NCBI GenBank assembly: GCA_015680685.1
Contig: MNCI01029492.1
Span: forward strand, 126,147-190,146
DNA: 64,000 nt
Direction of reading: 5' to 3'
Source: Gnetum montanum
Taxonomy: Eukaryota; Streptophyta; Gnetopsida; Gnetales; Gnetaceae
The first letter of the stretch is position 1. Each line of letters opens with the position of its first letter. The notes under the pieces were generated by a model. It was given only the letters and a program-made list of their open reading frames with translations, was not told the origin of the DNA and did no database searches. Shown piece by piece: positions 1 through 12,949 of the stretch. Position numbers and translations under genes: made by a program.

Positions 1-870
1 CAATTCATTGCCCAGTTCATCAATGTGAAGGAGTTGTTCCTTACAATACCTTGTCCATGGGATATTTCCATTTCAACCCACATTGGTGATGCAACGTGAA
101 CTATGAATGCTCCCTATAGTAAGGAGAAGAAGATGAAGGAATTTTTGGATACCTGGCATGTTTCGCTAGAAGTTGTAGCTATAGTAGGCCAACCACAACC
201 ACTGTCTGAAGAACCATATGCGACCAAAGTAGGAGAAGATCTTTCAAAAGCTCAGGAACCTCCATTGCCTAGGACCATAAGTTTTTCTTCCTTGTCCTCA
301 TGTCATCAAAGGAGTTGTATTGCCATTTTATCATGGTGTTCAATTTTGTTGTCTTGAACATCAATTTTTGTAATGATTGTAAATCTGTACACTTGGGCAT
401 TTAGTTTTTATTGTATTTGTCTATTTGTCTATCAAAAGTTAGTCAATAATCCCATACCTTCTCAAAATTTTTTAAAGAACTTATTCCTCCTTTATTCACA
501 TGGGGATAAGTTTTCATTCAGTCATGGGGGTATAATAAAATGTGTCATTCAGCCACGTTGATGGGATGCCATCAACACAATCTCAATGGAATCCCATCAA
601 TGTGATCCCATCAACATAGGGTTTATTATGTTGACATGTACCCATCGATGTGGCATCCTACCATTGCCTATAAATGTGCACTTACTATCACATTTATGAT
701 AATCTTTCCATTAGTCATAGTGAAGCTCTTGCAGTTTTTTCTTTTGAAAGTTAGAATATTTTCTATGTGCCCATAGTAGAAGTCAAAGGAGTGTACAGAT
801 CTTTATTCAAGCATTAATGTATTTGAGCATCTCAGTGTGAACAACAATAAAGATAAGCATTAATGTATTT
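1..870 (+). mobile_element. Truncated 3' end of a gypsy element related to the 1355-11460 element
   Basis: Bases about 310-540 match the stretch just before the 3' LTR of the neighbouring element (about 10390-10593) in the same order, including 'aatcccatacctt' and 'ttttcattcagtcatggggg', the polypurine-tract region. Bases 541-870 then resemble that element's LTR ('agctcttgcagttttt', 'catagtagaagtca', 'atctttatt.aagcatt'). I read this as the last part of the internal region plus a partial, diverged 3' LTR of a second family member cut off by the window edge. The short open frames here are not convincing genes. Confidence 0.6.
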
Positions 871-1349
871 TACTCAACATCTATCTCATATTGTCAAACC
901 TCAATGGCTTTTCTAACAATGTCCTCATTTGCAAGTAACAAATTCCAAGAGAATTTCATAGTCAAACAAAACAAAATCATCTCATCACTTGCCTCAATTA
1001 CCCTTTATCAAAGTTTTTCTTGTCAAATAAATTTTAGACAAAAATGCCCAAATGTAAAACATGGTTATTACAACAATCATAATTCAAGTGATATATGCCT
1101 CAATGAGATATAATGATAGATGCCTTAGTACACTCACGGACATTGAACCTAAGACTTATAAGCAACAAGCCTTAGAGGTTTCTTTCCAACATGCATGAAA
1201 TTTCTAAATCTAATGTAAAAATTTGTGTCCTTTCAAAATCCTCATCTCTTAACATGTACATGTGACTTCTAGAGTAATACTATTACAATTGAAATGCTCA
1301 GTTCATTATTCATATGCAATGGTTTTGCAACAAGTTAATAAATTGGATG
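871..1349. other. No gene seen
   Basis: AT-rich sequence without a recognisable coding segment. The open frame at 904-1113 has no family resemblance I can see. The last 40 bases before 1350 recur in diverged form directly after the element that follows (11466-11505). Confidence 0.5.
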
Positions 1350-1354
1350 CAATG

Positions 1355-2234
1355 TGATAAACTGTATTTTGTTTGGCTTTGATATCAAATACCTGAAATC
1401 GAAGCCCTAATATTGGATACCTGATATTAGGGGCTTATAGACAATGTTGGATATTTCATGTCATGGGATGTGTGCTAGCCTATAAATATAGTGCTTGGGC
1501 ACATGGTTTGGGCATAAGTTTTATCATAGCATAGCAGAGCTCTTGCAGTTTTTCTTTCCTAGAGATAGAATATTTTCCCAAGTGCCTATAGTAGAAGTCA
1601 TTAAGTGTATGAATCTTTATTTAAGCATTGTTGTACCTAAGTATGGAAGTATGTGCAACAATAAGGATGAGCTTTTTGATAAACCTTGTAGCACTTTCGT
1701 TAGATTAAATATTTTATTTATGCATTTAATGTTTTATGTAATTTTATTTAATGATTTTAAGTAATTAAGCTAAGTTAAGTTAGCTAGGCTAAATAGCAAT
1801 TAAGTAAGCATTTAAGTATGATCACTTCGAGCATGTGCATGATGCTTGGTAATCCAAACAACACTTAACATTTCATAACCCAATAGCATTATACGTGTTC
1901 AATATGTGTATGCAAAGTGGGACTAGATACTTATGTTAGGATTAATTAGAGATTAATTAGTTAGATTAAATTATCCATTAAAAATTACTTCATTCCTTTA
2001 TTTTAAGCACTAAGAACATAAAACATAAAAATGATAAAACTCAAATGCCTGAGTTACACTAAATCATACCCTTGTATTTCATAAGTGTAACTAGGAAGAC
2101 AATGATTATAACAATTAGACTTCACTTCCTAGAACTAGTGTACTTGAAGACTTAAGGTCTACGAAATTCAACCAAATCATGCATGAATGCTTGTAATTCG
2201 TATGGTTAAGCATAGGGGTATTCATCGCTCATCA
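1355..2234 (+). repeat. 5' LTR of the left-hand gypsy element
   Basis: It matches the 3' LTR at 10594-11460 almost end to end with scattered substitutions and small indels. It starts TGATAAACTG and ends CGCTCATCA. A TATA box (TATAAATA, 1481-1488) lies in the expected LTR promoter position and is conserved in the 3' LTR at 10706-10713. Length is about 880 bp against 867 bp for the partner. Confidence 0.85.
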
Positions 2235-2255
2235 TTGGTGTCATTTCTAGGGACC
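2235..2255 (+). promoter_or_regulatory. Putative primer-binding site
   Basis: Directly after the 5' LTR comes TTGGTGTCATTTCTAGGGAC. The TTGG start immediately next to the LTR is where a tRNA-primed site is expected. I cannot name the tRNA with confidence. Confidence 0.5.
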
Positions 2256-2439
2256 TTTTATTTGATATGTGCGCTATCTAGGAACTTAGTGAAAATAATT
2301 TTTCATCATTGAAATGAACTCTAAGGTCACATCATATGTCAAAATAACAAAAATAATCATAAAAAGGCACATTGATTTTTATTTTTTCTAATTTTGAGCG
2401 AACATCCTCTTCTTCTCCCAGGAGTGATTCTCCATCTAA

Positions 2440-4310
2440 GTTTGAGCGAATATCCAATCAGCAAAGAATTGAACAAAATAGATCAGCAAGTGCCCCTCCA
2501 ATACAAGGTGGTATATGCTCATCCCAATGAGTATGTTCCAAACTTCACATTCATCCTACACTAGGATGAATAGATGTAGTGGTGGGACCTAGAGGACAAC
2601 AATATGTTATCACCTGGTTGATCCATTCCTCCAATGCTCCAAAGCACTCTTATGAGGTTGGGTCTATAGGGACTTCATTCTGAATATGTTGTGCACGATA
2701 GTGATGCTAGGGAGTAGCATCCCACAAATGCATAATGTAAAAGGGATCAATAGCAAGAGAAGAATTATGAAAGTGCAAAGGGGAAATGGTTCGATGGCTT
2801 CTCATTCTTAGTGTTCAAAAGAGATGGTGAGGGCTTCTTTGAGGGCTCTCAATTTAATAACACTCCTCTCTTTGACTTCGGCCAAGAAGGCCAAAATCAG
2901 AACCTATAGTCTACTATCCACAATCTTGGCTCTAGCAAGAATGAATCCCATGATTAAAAGGGATCCGAGGAGGAGGATCATGGTAGGGATGAGGATAAGC
3001 ATCATGATCATGATTATGGCTATGACCATTGAAGAGTGGGTAGCAGGCATCGTGATGATGCTAGTCCTCCTTTCTCTTCACCTTCATCATCTTCTTCTTT
3101 CTCTTTTGGCTATGAACACAATCGCAAAGGGTATGATCGTGATGGAGGTGATTGATGGCAGTGAAATGATCATAGGGCCCATTAGGCAAGTTAAGATTAA
3201 GAATGCAAGCATTCAAGGGAGGTTGATCATCACAAAGTAGGGGTAGCAAAGGACATCATAGGCACCATGGCCACCATAGAGGCCATGGTTATGATGAGCC
3301 TTTGCTTGCCACACAAAGCATGCTAAACACTATAGAGGTAGTGAAAATTCCCATAAGGAACGTAAAAGATAGCTAAATTAAGAGGCTAGACATGAACAAT
3401 ATTCCTAAGTATGAAGGAAGATATAACTCAGATCCATATAACCATATTTAGGTCTTCCATGATGCATGTGCTTTGCAAAATGTGGAGAATGATTGGAAAA
3501 GCTTAATCTATTCCCAAGGACACTTATTAAGGAAGTAGAAAGTTGGTATTGGTATCTAGAACCAAAATCCATCAGATGGTGGAGTATAATGCTTGAACTA
3601 TTCAATGAAAAATATCATATGTACTCTCGAGCATCCAACTTGAGAAGGTAGATCCAAGGATGGAAACAAGGGATGCATAAACCCTTAGACATATCTATGG
3701 GCTGACATTATTCTCTATTGCATAGATGTCCTAGCCATGGTTATTCTCAATAGGAACAACTTCTCCATATCATAAATAGGCTCCAATCAAAAACAATGAG
3801 AACTCTTAAAGTCTATGCCAAAGGATGATTGTCAAAACTAAGAGCTCATCAAATTTAAAGGCTGATTGAGTAGGTAGCAAAGTAAGAAGGTGAGTTAAGA
3901 AAACAAGATAGTACAAAAGAATATAATAGGGATCCTTTCATCAGAAAGAAGGTGGTTCACTTTTGTGATAGTGAGAAGGAGTCATCACTTGATGAGGTGG
4001 TGAATAGAAAGATCTTGTAGATCCAAAAATCTATGTCTAAAATTTTAGCCAAGGTAGATAAAATGTGGGATTCATTCGATGAAAAATTTCAAACTTCTCT
4101 AAAAATCATAAAAGAATCAAGAGAGCAGAGTAGTGGTCATGACCGTAGGAGGCAGAAAGAAGTTGAATGTGCCTATCAAAAGGGTATGGAAAAAGCTGCT
4201 ATAGTAGAAGAAGTTGTGGAGATAGAATTAGATGATGATGATGGGTATGACATTTATCAATATGAACACCCCAAAGGATGTTTCCCTACCATGTCATACT
4301 TGTAGAAGTC
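2440..4310 (+). pseudogene. gag remnant of the left-hand gypsy element
   Basis: It occupies the gag position between primer-binding site and protease. Pieces in different frames resemble plant gypsy gag, notably 'IPKYEGR' near 3400-3430, which recalls the gag capsid 'LPKFDG' motif. An acidic and lysine-rich tail follows at 4033-4305. Numerous stops break every frame, including in the long methionine-rich frame 2824-3240. I see no intact zinc knuckle. Assignment rests mainly on position. Confidence 0.5.
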
Positions 4311-4950
4311 TAGGATATACACTCTAAATCCTAGATTGGCAAGAAGGTAAGCACAAAAATATTGTCTTATCCTCAAGGCAATCCTAGGAAGTTCCACTAA
4401 CAACAAACCTGCTATCCAAGTGGAGCTACACCAGAACCATATGAGTAGTACTAGTAGTGGCAGCAGCCATAGTCATGGGGGATGCCACCACTAAGGTAGT
4501 AGTACCTTTATCAGCAACCAGATCCATATGGGTACTATGTTTAGCAACCCATTTCTCTGTGTGACTCTTCCAGTCACACCACCTTCTAACATCACTACTA
4601 CCCTCCAGAGTATTACAAAACTCATATCTACTAGAGGGGAAACCCCATATCCACATCACCGTCCTCATGTTTTTGCATATGTCCCTCCACCCTCAACCTA
4701 ATTACTACCAACTCCATCTATGCAAGGTGAAATTCCACCATAGTCACAACAATTTAATGCTACTAGGGCTATTAACTTATAAATGGCTTTCCAACTGAAT
4801 GGTTTGAAACCCAGATCTCAAAAATGACCATTCTTCCAACCCAACAGTCCTCCAAATTCCTAAAAGACTAATGTGGTTGGCCGCCCTATCTCTCTATCTC
4901 CCTCTACATCTAATCCATTCAAGTCCCCTTCAAACTAAACACCTCCCAAA

Positions 4951-5352
4951 GTGCATATCATTATGTTAACCCATGTAGTAACCAACTGGATAAAGGTTAG
5001 CCACCTTCCCAAGAAACTATCTAATCTTGGAGGTCCTATTTACCTTCAAATCACTAGAAATGAGCCTTGTAAAGCTCTTTTAGATTTAGATTCTAGTGTT
5101 AATATTATTTTCCATGAGATGTATAAAGCCTGGAACATGCCTCCACTTAAAAAGTGCAACATTTGTCTTGAGTTGCCTGATCAGTCCATCACTGTTCCCT
5201 TAGGACTAGTGGAAGACATTGTGACTACTATTTGTGGGTGGTCCTATCAAGCTAATTTCTTGGTGATCCAAGTGAACAATTGCAAGAGGGACTTTCCAAT
5301 CATTATGGGAAGGGCTTGGCTGAGCACTATTAATGCACAATTGAGGATATGA
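4951..5352 (+). pseudogene. Retropepsin (aspartic protease) remnant
   Basis: A 133-residue open segment has the retropepsin pattern. The active-site strand reads 'LLDLDSSVNIIF' (residues about 45-56), a DSS variant of the usual D-S/T-G triad. A later 'IIMGRAWL' corresponds to the conserved (L)GR.WL segment near the C-terminus. It sits between gag and RT as expected for the gag-pol polyprotein of a gypsy element. The missing Gly and the stops on either side make it non-functional. Confidence 0.75.
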
Positions 5353-5959
5353 GATCTTTCTCTCAAAATATCTAAAGAAAATGCATTCAAAAAGATCTAG
5401 AGGAAGAAAGTTCCATGCATCACAAACAATGATACAAGGTACAATTATGTGCAAAATCTATGGGCTATTAATAGTGTATCTATCAAAGCATGTAGTCAAT
5501 GTGCTAATATATCTAAAATTCAAAAGTTCCTATACACATCAGCCATAAAGTAAGAGGACAACCAGTGGTTGACAGCTAATCTTGAAGGTAGCACACCTTG
5601 TATGGAACCTGCTAAGAGCCTAACATGTTCCTACATAGAAGACATAGATGAACTGAAGCAAGTTCATCGCCAACTCTCCATTGACAAAATTGATGATACT
5701 AATCAGAGAGAGTTGAAAATTCTTGAAAATTTTAAACAAGAGCCCCTTGAGTTGATAAATCTACCTACTAGCATGGAATATACATTCTTGAAAATGGAAA
5801 GCTAGTAATAATCAATGTAAATATTGCTCCTAAAGGGAAGGAGATGTTGTTGACTATGATCAACAGATGGCCAACAACCTTTTCTTGGTCATATCCCGAA
5901 CTCATAGGGATTAATCCCAGGATATGCCAACATCATATCTACACTAATCTAGCCATGAA

Positions 5960-7260
5960 GCCAAGGAGACAAACGTAGCAATAGTTGAACCCCAAATTCA
6001 AATAGATTGTCAAAGAGGAAAGCAAGCAACTCCTCAATGTGGGGTCTCTCTATCTCATTGTAGATAGTGAGTGGATTAGCCCAGTCATGATTATTCCAAA
6101 GAAAGATGGTAAGTGGTAGGTCTACATCAACTCCTGGCTATTGAATATGGCAACATTCAAAGATCACTTTCCATTGTCATTTGTGGATCAAGTGTTGGAC
6201 ACCATTTTTGGGCAATGCTATTATAGTTTTCTGGATGATTATAGTGGCTATAACCAAATCCAAATTGCACTAGAGGGTTAAGCCAAAATCACATTCATGA
6301 TATCCTTGGAGACTTTTGTGTATTGAAAGATGCCATTTGGCTTGTGTAATGCCCCTACCACATTCCAACATCTGGTCTTGAGTATTTTTCAGCAACAAAT
6401 TAATAGTGGGGTTGAAGTCTTCATGGATGACTTCTACACCTATGGGGCTATATTTGAGCAAGCCTTGGAACATCTTGAGCAAGTGCTCAAAGGATGCATG
6501 AAGACAAATCTTTGAGTCTATTGGTAGAAGAACCATCTAATGGTCTAGGAGAGTATTGTGTTAGGGCACAAAATTTTAGAACCAGGAATTAAGGTTGGCC
6601 CTCAAAAGATTAAGGTCATCCAAGGAATTACCCATCAACCAGAAACTGTAAAAGATGTTTGATCATTCCTTGGTCATACTTGCTATTACTAATGATTTAT
6701 AAATAATTTCTCTAAGATTGTAAAATCATTGGTCGAGCTAATAAAAAAAGATGCTTCATTTGTTTAGACCAAGGAATGTGAAAATGCATTCTAATAGCTA
6801 AAGGAGAAACTTGTAGAAACTCTAATTCTACAGGCACCAAACTAGTGTAAACCATTTCACATTATGATGGATGCATCAAATTATGCCTTGGGGGTTGTGC
6901 TTACATAATTAGATGATAAGAAACGTCCATATTATATCCATTGCATAAGCTAAAGCATTGTGGATGCACAACTAAACTACACCACCATAGAAAAATAATT
7001 GATGGCAATGGTGTTTGCTCTAGAAATGTTTAGGCACTATGTGCTTAGGTACAAAGTGTTTATGCACATGGACCATAATCTAATTCACTTCTTGATGAAT
7101 AAGTGAATGATGAGCCCCTATCTCATACAGTGGTTGGTGATCTTGTAGGATTTTGATTGTACAATGGTAGATTGAAATGGAACTAAGAATGTGGTCGTTG
7201 ACCACTTGTCTTAGTTGAGATGGGACAATAAAGAGGAGGAAAACCTACTATTTGATTAGT
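5960..7260 (+). pseudogene. Reverse transcriptase and RNase H remnant
   Basis: Conceptual translation gives RT landmarks in order: 'PVMIIPKKDGKW', 'FLDDYSGYNQI', 'MPFGLCNAPTTFQ' and the catalytic-box equivalent 'VFMDDF' (about 6417-6434). A diverged RNase H follows, with 'MMDASNYALGVVLT' and 'MVFALEMFRHY'. The F-M-D-D box and 'MPFGLCNAP' recall the Athila/Tat side of plant gypsy elements. Several in-frame stops (for example at 6513-6515) and TAG/TAA codons inside RNase H show it is inactive. Confidence 0.8.
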
Positions 7261-7479
7261 TTCCTAGGAAATCCTCTTTACTAGGGCTATAACTGAACAA
7301 TTACCCAATAAGCCTAAATGGTATGATGGCATTCTCACCAATCTTCTTACTCAAGATATGTCACAAGAGCTAGACCATAGAAATAAACAATAGTTTCTTC
7401 ACCAAGGAAAAAACATTTCATGGAGAACAACAGGCACCTCTACAAGGTGTGTGCCAATGGCCTAGTTTGTTGGTGTGTT

Positions 7480-8480
7480 CTTGATATTGATCAAAAGTAC
7501 ATGTTCTCCAGGATTCTCATGAGGGTCTTTGTGGAGGCCACTATGTAGGGAGACGTATGACCATTAAGATCTTGATGGCAGGTTATTACTAGCTAACACT
7601 TTTTAGGGATGCTCATCAATTTGTTAGCTCTTATGAGCATTGCCAATGTGATGATGGAATGATTGCTTAAATGGAGGAATCTCAATAGTGGATTTAACCA
7701 TTGGAACCCTTTGACATATAGGGCATTAACTTCATGGATCCCATCATGTCGATGTCAAATGGAAAGGCATACATCATAGTCACTATACACTATTGTATGA
7801 AATGGGTAGAAGCAGTAATTTTTACTAACTGTACATCTTCTACTATTGCTCAATTTGTACAAAAAAATGTTGTAAATAAGTTTGGTGTGCCATGTGCATT
7901 AATTTCTAATAATGGAATCCACTTTACAAGCACTACCTTTCAGAAGCTCATGCAATGCTTGGGGGTTGAGCATAAATTAACACTTTATCATCCCTAAGCC
8001 AACAATCAAGCTAAGCTTACAAATAGGGAAATCACTAAGATCTTAACAAGAATAGTTAGTAGATATAGGAGGGATTAGAACATGAAACTCAATGATGCTC
8101 TTTGGGCCTATGACTCCACTTAGAAGCTCACTATAGGCTACTATCCCTATGACCTAGTGTATAGAAAATTGCTATTTCTTTCTATTTAATTTCAGCTCCG
8201 CACATTTTCAACAACATGTGATCTTGACCTTGACTTAAGTCTAGCACAAAAAGAAAGATTAATGAATCTCAACCTGCTAGATGAAAATCGATTGGTGGGT
8301 TTATCATCTAACAACTTACACAAGGCATTCAACAAAAAGTATCATTACCTTAGAATTAGAAAAGTCAGATTTCAACCAAGAGATAAGGTTATCTACTGGA
8401 ACCCCACACATGTGCCACAATGAACCAAGTTTAAAACACTATGGAAAGGCCCTTATATTATTCTAAAACCTTTTCTTCTA
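7480..8480 (+). pseudogene. Integrase remnant
   Basis: It follows RNase H. A diverged zinc-binding region ('GLCGGHYVGRRM', about 7530-7560) precedes a core beginning 'DPIMSMSNGKAY' at 7737. The second catalytic Asp of the usual TDNG motif is replaced: 'ISNNGIHF'. The C-terminal part is traceable to about 8470 ('RFQPRDKV', 'LWKGPY'). There are multiple stops, so it is an inactive relic. Confidence 0.78.
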
Positions 8481-10593
8481 GGACCATGATGATTTACAAA
8501 CCTGAGAGCCTAGATAAGAAACAACTAGTCAACATGCAACAAATCAAACCTTTCCATGAGCATAAGCAAGCTAATATAAGAAACATCTCATCAGATGAAA
8601 AACTATGCTCAATCTTTCAAATCTCCTCCTTTCAAATTAGTCACAAGGGAGATGGTCATCCATGCTAATCATATAAGTGGCTTCTCAATTTTTCATCTTT
8701 TTGTTTTACACATTTCGATTTTACAACTTTTTGTTTTAAGCCTTCTTTATCTTACACCTTTTTGTTTTTACTTTATTAATTTTTTCCAATATTTGTTTTA
8801 CAACATCATTAGTACATTTTATTTTTCTTGGATATTTTACAATTTCTTGTATATTTTTATTTATTTTGGTGTGATTTTCTTATTGTGTTCTAATAATAAC
8901 ATGCCTTATTGCCAATTGGGTATAGTGTGGTTTACTTGATGTGGGCATGTACTATCTGGTTATTTGATTGTTGGTGTTTGGATTCTAGCTTTGAATTTTG
9001 TTACTAATAACAAAGACATGGTTTCTTTTTTATGAAATAAGCAATGAGTTCACATCATCCACCCATCCACAAACTCTATGGTGTTTCTAGTTCTGGAAAT
9101 GTGAGGTCCCTTTTCATTAATAAAACTTTAATGAACTTATGACCTTGGTAGTTTTTGGACTTAGAAAGGGTTCAAAGGTTTGAATAGGATGTAACTTCAA
9201 GGGGACTCAATACTCTTTGTACTCTTCTACTTACTTGGGTGCATGGGTGTTTTCATGGATTTCTTACCATTCTGTGTCGACCAATAATAAGAAGTTGAAT
9301 AAGTCTTTGCATGGTGTGGCTCCCATTTCAAAAAAGAAAAGAAAAGAAAAAAAGTTATGGAAATTCAAAGCACACCCTCTAGACAAAATAAACAGGCTAC
9401 AAGCATTGGTTATGGGACTAGAAAGACATGTTACCCATGCTTGACGGTCCCCTCTAACTAAGGACCTTTCTCACTTCATGTTTCCCTTTTATTCTTAAAT
9501 AAGGAATGGTGGTTGTTTTGCATTAGTCTTAGAGTGGCAATGTGAAGTCACTAAACGTGGTTGGTTTTAGTTTGGACTAAAGATGGATTTTATCAAGTCA
9601 TTTAACCACAAAATTCACAACAAACTTCATGTGACCTTAATTGAGAACTCCATTCAACTTTCTCTCTCTCATCCATCTATGCTTTCCATGTCTCACCTCA
9701 CTATTGGTGTTCATATCCTTGTTCAATGTCTTGGTTTGATGTGTCAAAATTCTTAGGTAGTTTCTTTTAGGTTTTTGTACTTAACTTTCCGTAACCATTA
9801 ATCACCCATGGAACCCATGGACTCCTTGGTTTAAGGATATGCAAAGGCAACAAAGGGCATGTTCCTACTTTAGGGAGGATCCACTTGCATACGTTTTGGT
9901 TGGGTTAGTTAAGTTCTTTACCCTTAGGCATTCTCACAATTAAATCTTTTTGCATGTCCCATTGATGACATCCAATTGTGCACATCTTCACAACATTTTT
10001 TGGTGAAATATTTTTTTTTTATTATTCTAAATTCTTTGATCCTCTTCAAGCATTTCATCACATTTGGGCTTTTCAAAATCTAATAATGAACTACTTATCT
10101 ATTTCGCCCCATTTTTAGTCTTCCGACTAACACTATTAAAAGAATCAATCCATCATAATCATAACCTAGCCAAGTGTAACTATTGACGAGACAAGCTACC
10201 TAAAAGCTATACATTACACATTGCACACTAATCCATGATTTTGTTGTGATTGTAGTGGGAAGCATGGACTGGAAGTGGGACTGTCTTTACCAAGGAATCA
10301 AAAGAATCATCGTGCAACAAGGCCCCTTCATGATTATTGAATCTTCTTCCTTGATCTTTAGCTACTAGAGGAGTTGGATGTTAGTCTTGGCTAGGGTGTT
10401 CAATTCTGTTGTCATGAACACTCAATTTTGTAAAAGATTGCAAATCTATACACTTGGGCACTTAGAAATTTTTTGTTCCATCTGAGTTGGTTTGCTTGTC
10501 AGTCAATAATCCCATACCTTCCCAATATTTTGTAAGGGACTTGTTCCTCTTTTTGTTCACTCAAGGACAAGTTTTCATTCAGTCATGGGGGTA
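8481..10593 (+). other. 3' untranslated region of the left-hand gypsy element, ending in a polypurine tract
   Basis: About 2.1 kb without recognisable coding sequence between integrase and the 3' LTR, including a very T-rich stretch (8690-8890). The last bases before the LTR, 'gtcatgggggta' at 10582-10593, are the best polypurine-tract candidate and recur near 520-533 in the truncated relative. Confidence 0.6.
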
Positions 10594-11460
10594 TGATGAA
10601 TTGTATTTTATTTGGCTTTGATATCAAAGCCTTGATATTAGATACTTAACATCAAGCGATCAGAGGTGATGTCAGATATCCAATGTTGTGAGATGTGTGC
10701 CAACATATAAATATAGCACTTGGGCACACAGTTTGAGCATAAGTTTTGTCATAGCATAGCATATCTCTTGCAATTTTTCTTTCCCAGATTTAGAATATGT
10801 TGCTAAGTGCTTGTAGCAAGAGTCATTGAGTGTACATATCTTTATTCGAGCACTGTTGTACTTGACCACAGTAGTGTGTGCAGCAATAAGGATGAGCTTT
10901 CTAATAAACCTTGCAACATTTTGGCTAGATTAAATATTTTATATATGCATTTAATTTTTTATGTAATTTTTTAATGCTTTTAAGCAATTAAGCTAAATTA
11001 AGCTAAGTTAGCTAGGTTAAATAGCAATTAATTAAGTACATAATTATGACTACTTTGAGCATGTGCATGATGCTCGGTAATCCCAACAACGCTTAACATT
11101 TGGTAACCCAACAGCATTATATGTGTTTAGGATGTGTATAAAAAGTGGGACTAGATACTTATGTTAGGAATAGTAAGAGATTAATTAGTTAGATTAAATT
11201 AGCTGCTAAAAATTACTTCATTCCTTTATTTTAAGCACAAAGAACATACAACATAAAAATGATAAAACTCATATGCCTCAATTGCACTTAACCATACCCT
11301 TGCATTTCACAACTATAATTGGGAAGACAATGATTGTAACAATTAGACTTCACTTCCTGGAACCAGTGTACTTGAAGACTTAAGGTTTACAAAATTCGAC
11401 CAGATCATGTGAATGCTTGTGATTTGTATGGTTGAGCATAGGGGCATTCATTGCTCATCA
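10594..11460 (+). repeat. 3' LTR of the left-hand gypsy element
   Basis: Starts TGATGAATTG and ends TTGCTCATCA. It is collinear with the 5' LTR and followed immediately by the CAATG target duplication (11461-11465). TATA box at 10706-10713. Confidence 0.86.
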
Positions 11461-11465
11461 CAATG

Positions 11466-11849
11466 CAATGGTTTTGCAACATCTCACTTCTCAATTGGAT
11501 GCATTACAATAATTAAAATTTTTACTTACATCCATTAATATTATCAAATTAGTTTCAGAATTCATTTTTTAAAATTACAACTTAATGTTAAATTGTAGAA
11601 TAGAGTCTATGACCTAGGGTTATGAGGCTAAAACCCTTGCTACTAGGCTAACAATTCATTGTTATAAAATAACATTATACCAAATCAACATATTATTTGA
11701 AATTAATGTTTCAAATAACATGATTTTAATCCATAGTTCTTTCATGTACAATGTTTCAATAGTATCACCTATACATGAAACACAAGTAATACCTTTTGAT
11801 CCCCATATATAAAATTAGGCAACAAAGCATAATTTTTGAAAAAGCCTTT
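11466..11849. other. No gene seen
   Basis: AT-rich flank of the preceding element. The first 40 bases repeat, with differences, the sequence upstream of that element's 5' LTR. Nothing coding is recognisable. Confidence 0.5.
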
Positions 11850-12280
11850 AATGTAATAGTACTACTCTAGTGAAGCATTTTTTGGCACCATCCTTGAGTT
11901 CAAGATTAGCATAAGCATAAGCATACATTACTTAGTGCATGGATTATGAGTCTATTCAATATGCTACATGAAAACATATAAGTGACATGATCAAACTAAC
12001 ACACACACAAGTAATACTACAACAAACACACATATTAATAAGAGACATCATTATCTTATAAGAGATAAGACACATTCCTACTTTAACATATCTAGCCCTA
12101 AGCCTCACTCCTGAAGAGGACAGTGGCCTAAGCATCAAAGTACATAAAGGAATCAGGGCCAATGTAGTTCTTTAGTGATGGTTATGATAGCATAGAACCT
12201 ATGAGAATCTCCATGCTCCTCCAGCTCTCTTTGCAAAGGAAAACAACATTCAATCCACTAATAAGGCATGTTTTCCTACA
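11850..12280 (-). repeat. 3' LTR of the TR-GAG-like element
   Basis: Collinear with 16174-16650: shared 'aaaacatataagt.acatgaccaaac'-like segments, 'ataagag.taagaca', 'tatctagc.ctaagtc' and 'gtgatggtt.taatagcat'. Divergence is clearly higher than between the PUP blocks. Start at about 11850 is approximate. Confidence 0.6.
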
Positions 12281-12292
12281 CTCTCCCCTACT
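12281..12292 (-). promoter_or_regulatory. Polypurine tract of the TR-GAG-like element
   Basis: On the minus strand AGTAGGGGAGAG directly precedes the LTR start TGTAGGAAAACATG, the expected layout for plus-strand priming. Confidence 0.6.
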
Positions 12293-12589
12293 TGAAAGAA
12301 GCAACGTCCTTAGAGCTTAAGTCTTTTTCTGTACATATCTTCAAATGGCTAGGGTAATTTATCATAAAAGCACAAGTGTTGAACTCAATATCCAATTGAG
12401 GTTTAGAGATGCCCACACAACCTAAGTTAAGGAAGAAAAGGCTTGCCCTTTTTCATGCAAATTGTACCAATCTTTCTACCTTGAGTGGGACTTACTTCAC
12501 ATGTGAATCTTTCCTACACTTGTAGTGATAAAAAGGTATAGTTTTCTGAAGGCACTCATTTCTTTGTCCAAATCCAACACTTCCTTCTC

Positions 12590-12880
12590 GAAAATGCATT
12601 CTCAATACTATGTTTCCTGCTCAAAGACATAGTCATAATCTTGTGCTTCTTGCTTGAAGACATAGTCCAATCCAATTCTCCCTACTCAAAGGCACCTTCT
12701 CACCACTACACTTCCTACTCAAGGATGTAGCCAATAATCCAATGCTCCCTACTCCAAGATACCTTTTCACCACTACACTTCTTTCTTGAAGACATAACAA
12801 AAATCATGTGCTTCCTGTTCAAAGACATAGCCAAAACCTTGCGCTTCCTACTCAAAGATGCAATCAAGAACATATACCAC
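12590..12880 (-). repeat. Degenerate tandem repeats
   Basis: Successive units share phrases such as 'cttcctgctcaaagacatag' and 'caccactacacttc', spaced irregularly by about 40-90 bases. They lie between the 3' LTR and gag of the TR-GAG-like element, in its 3' region. Confidence 0.55.
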
Positions 12881-12949
12881 CTTGCCAAGATTTTCATTAA
12901 GAATATGCACTCCACTACTAACACATATGCATGCACCTATTCTCTTTTT

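Larger units (their letters stand above)
1350..11465 (+). mobile_element. Degenerate full-length Ty3/gypsy LTR retrotransposon with CAATG target duplication
   Basis: Two similar LTRs (1355-2234 and 10594-11460) begin TGAT and end ATCA, and are flanked by the same five bases CAATG at 1350-1354 and 11461-11465. Inside, in plus-strand order, are remnants of gag, aspartic protease, reverse transcriptase/RNase H and integrase. This is the gypsy order, with integrase after RNase H. All coding parts carry many stops and frameshifts, so the copy is dead. It is the oldest-looking complete element in the window. Confidence 0.88.

Noticed and set aside
2824-3240. Methionine- and isoleucine-rich 138-residue frame as a membrane protein gene
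   Set aside because: Falls in the gag position of a dead element; composition fits an out-of-frame reading of Asp/His-rich gag sequence.
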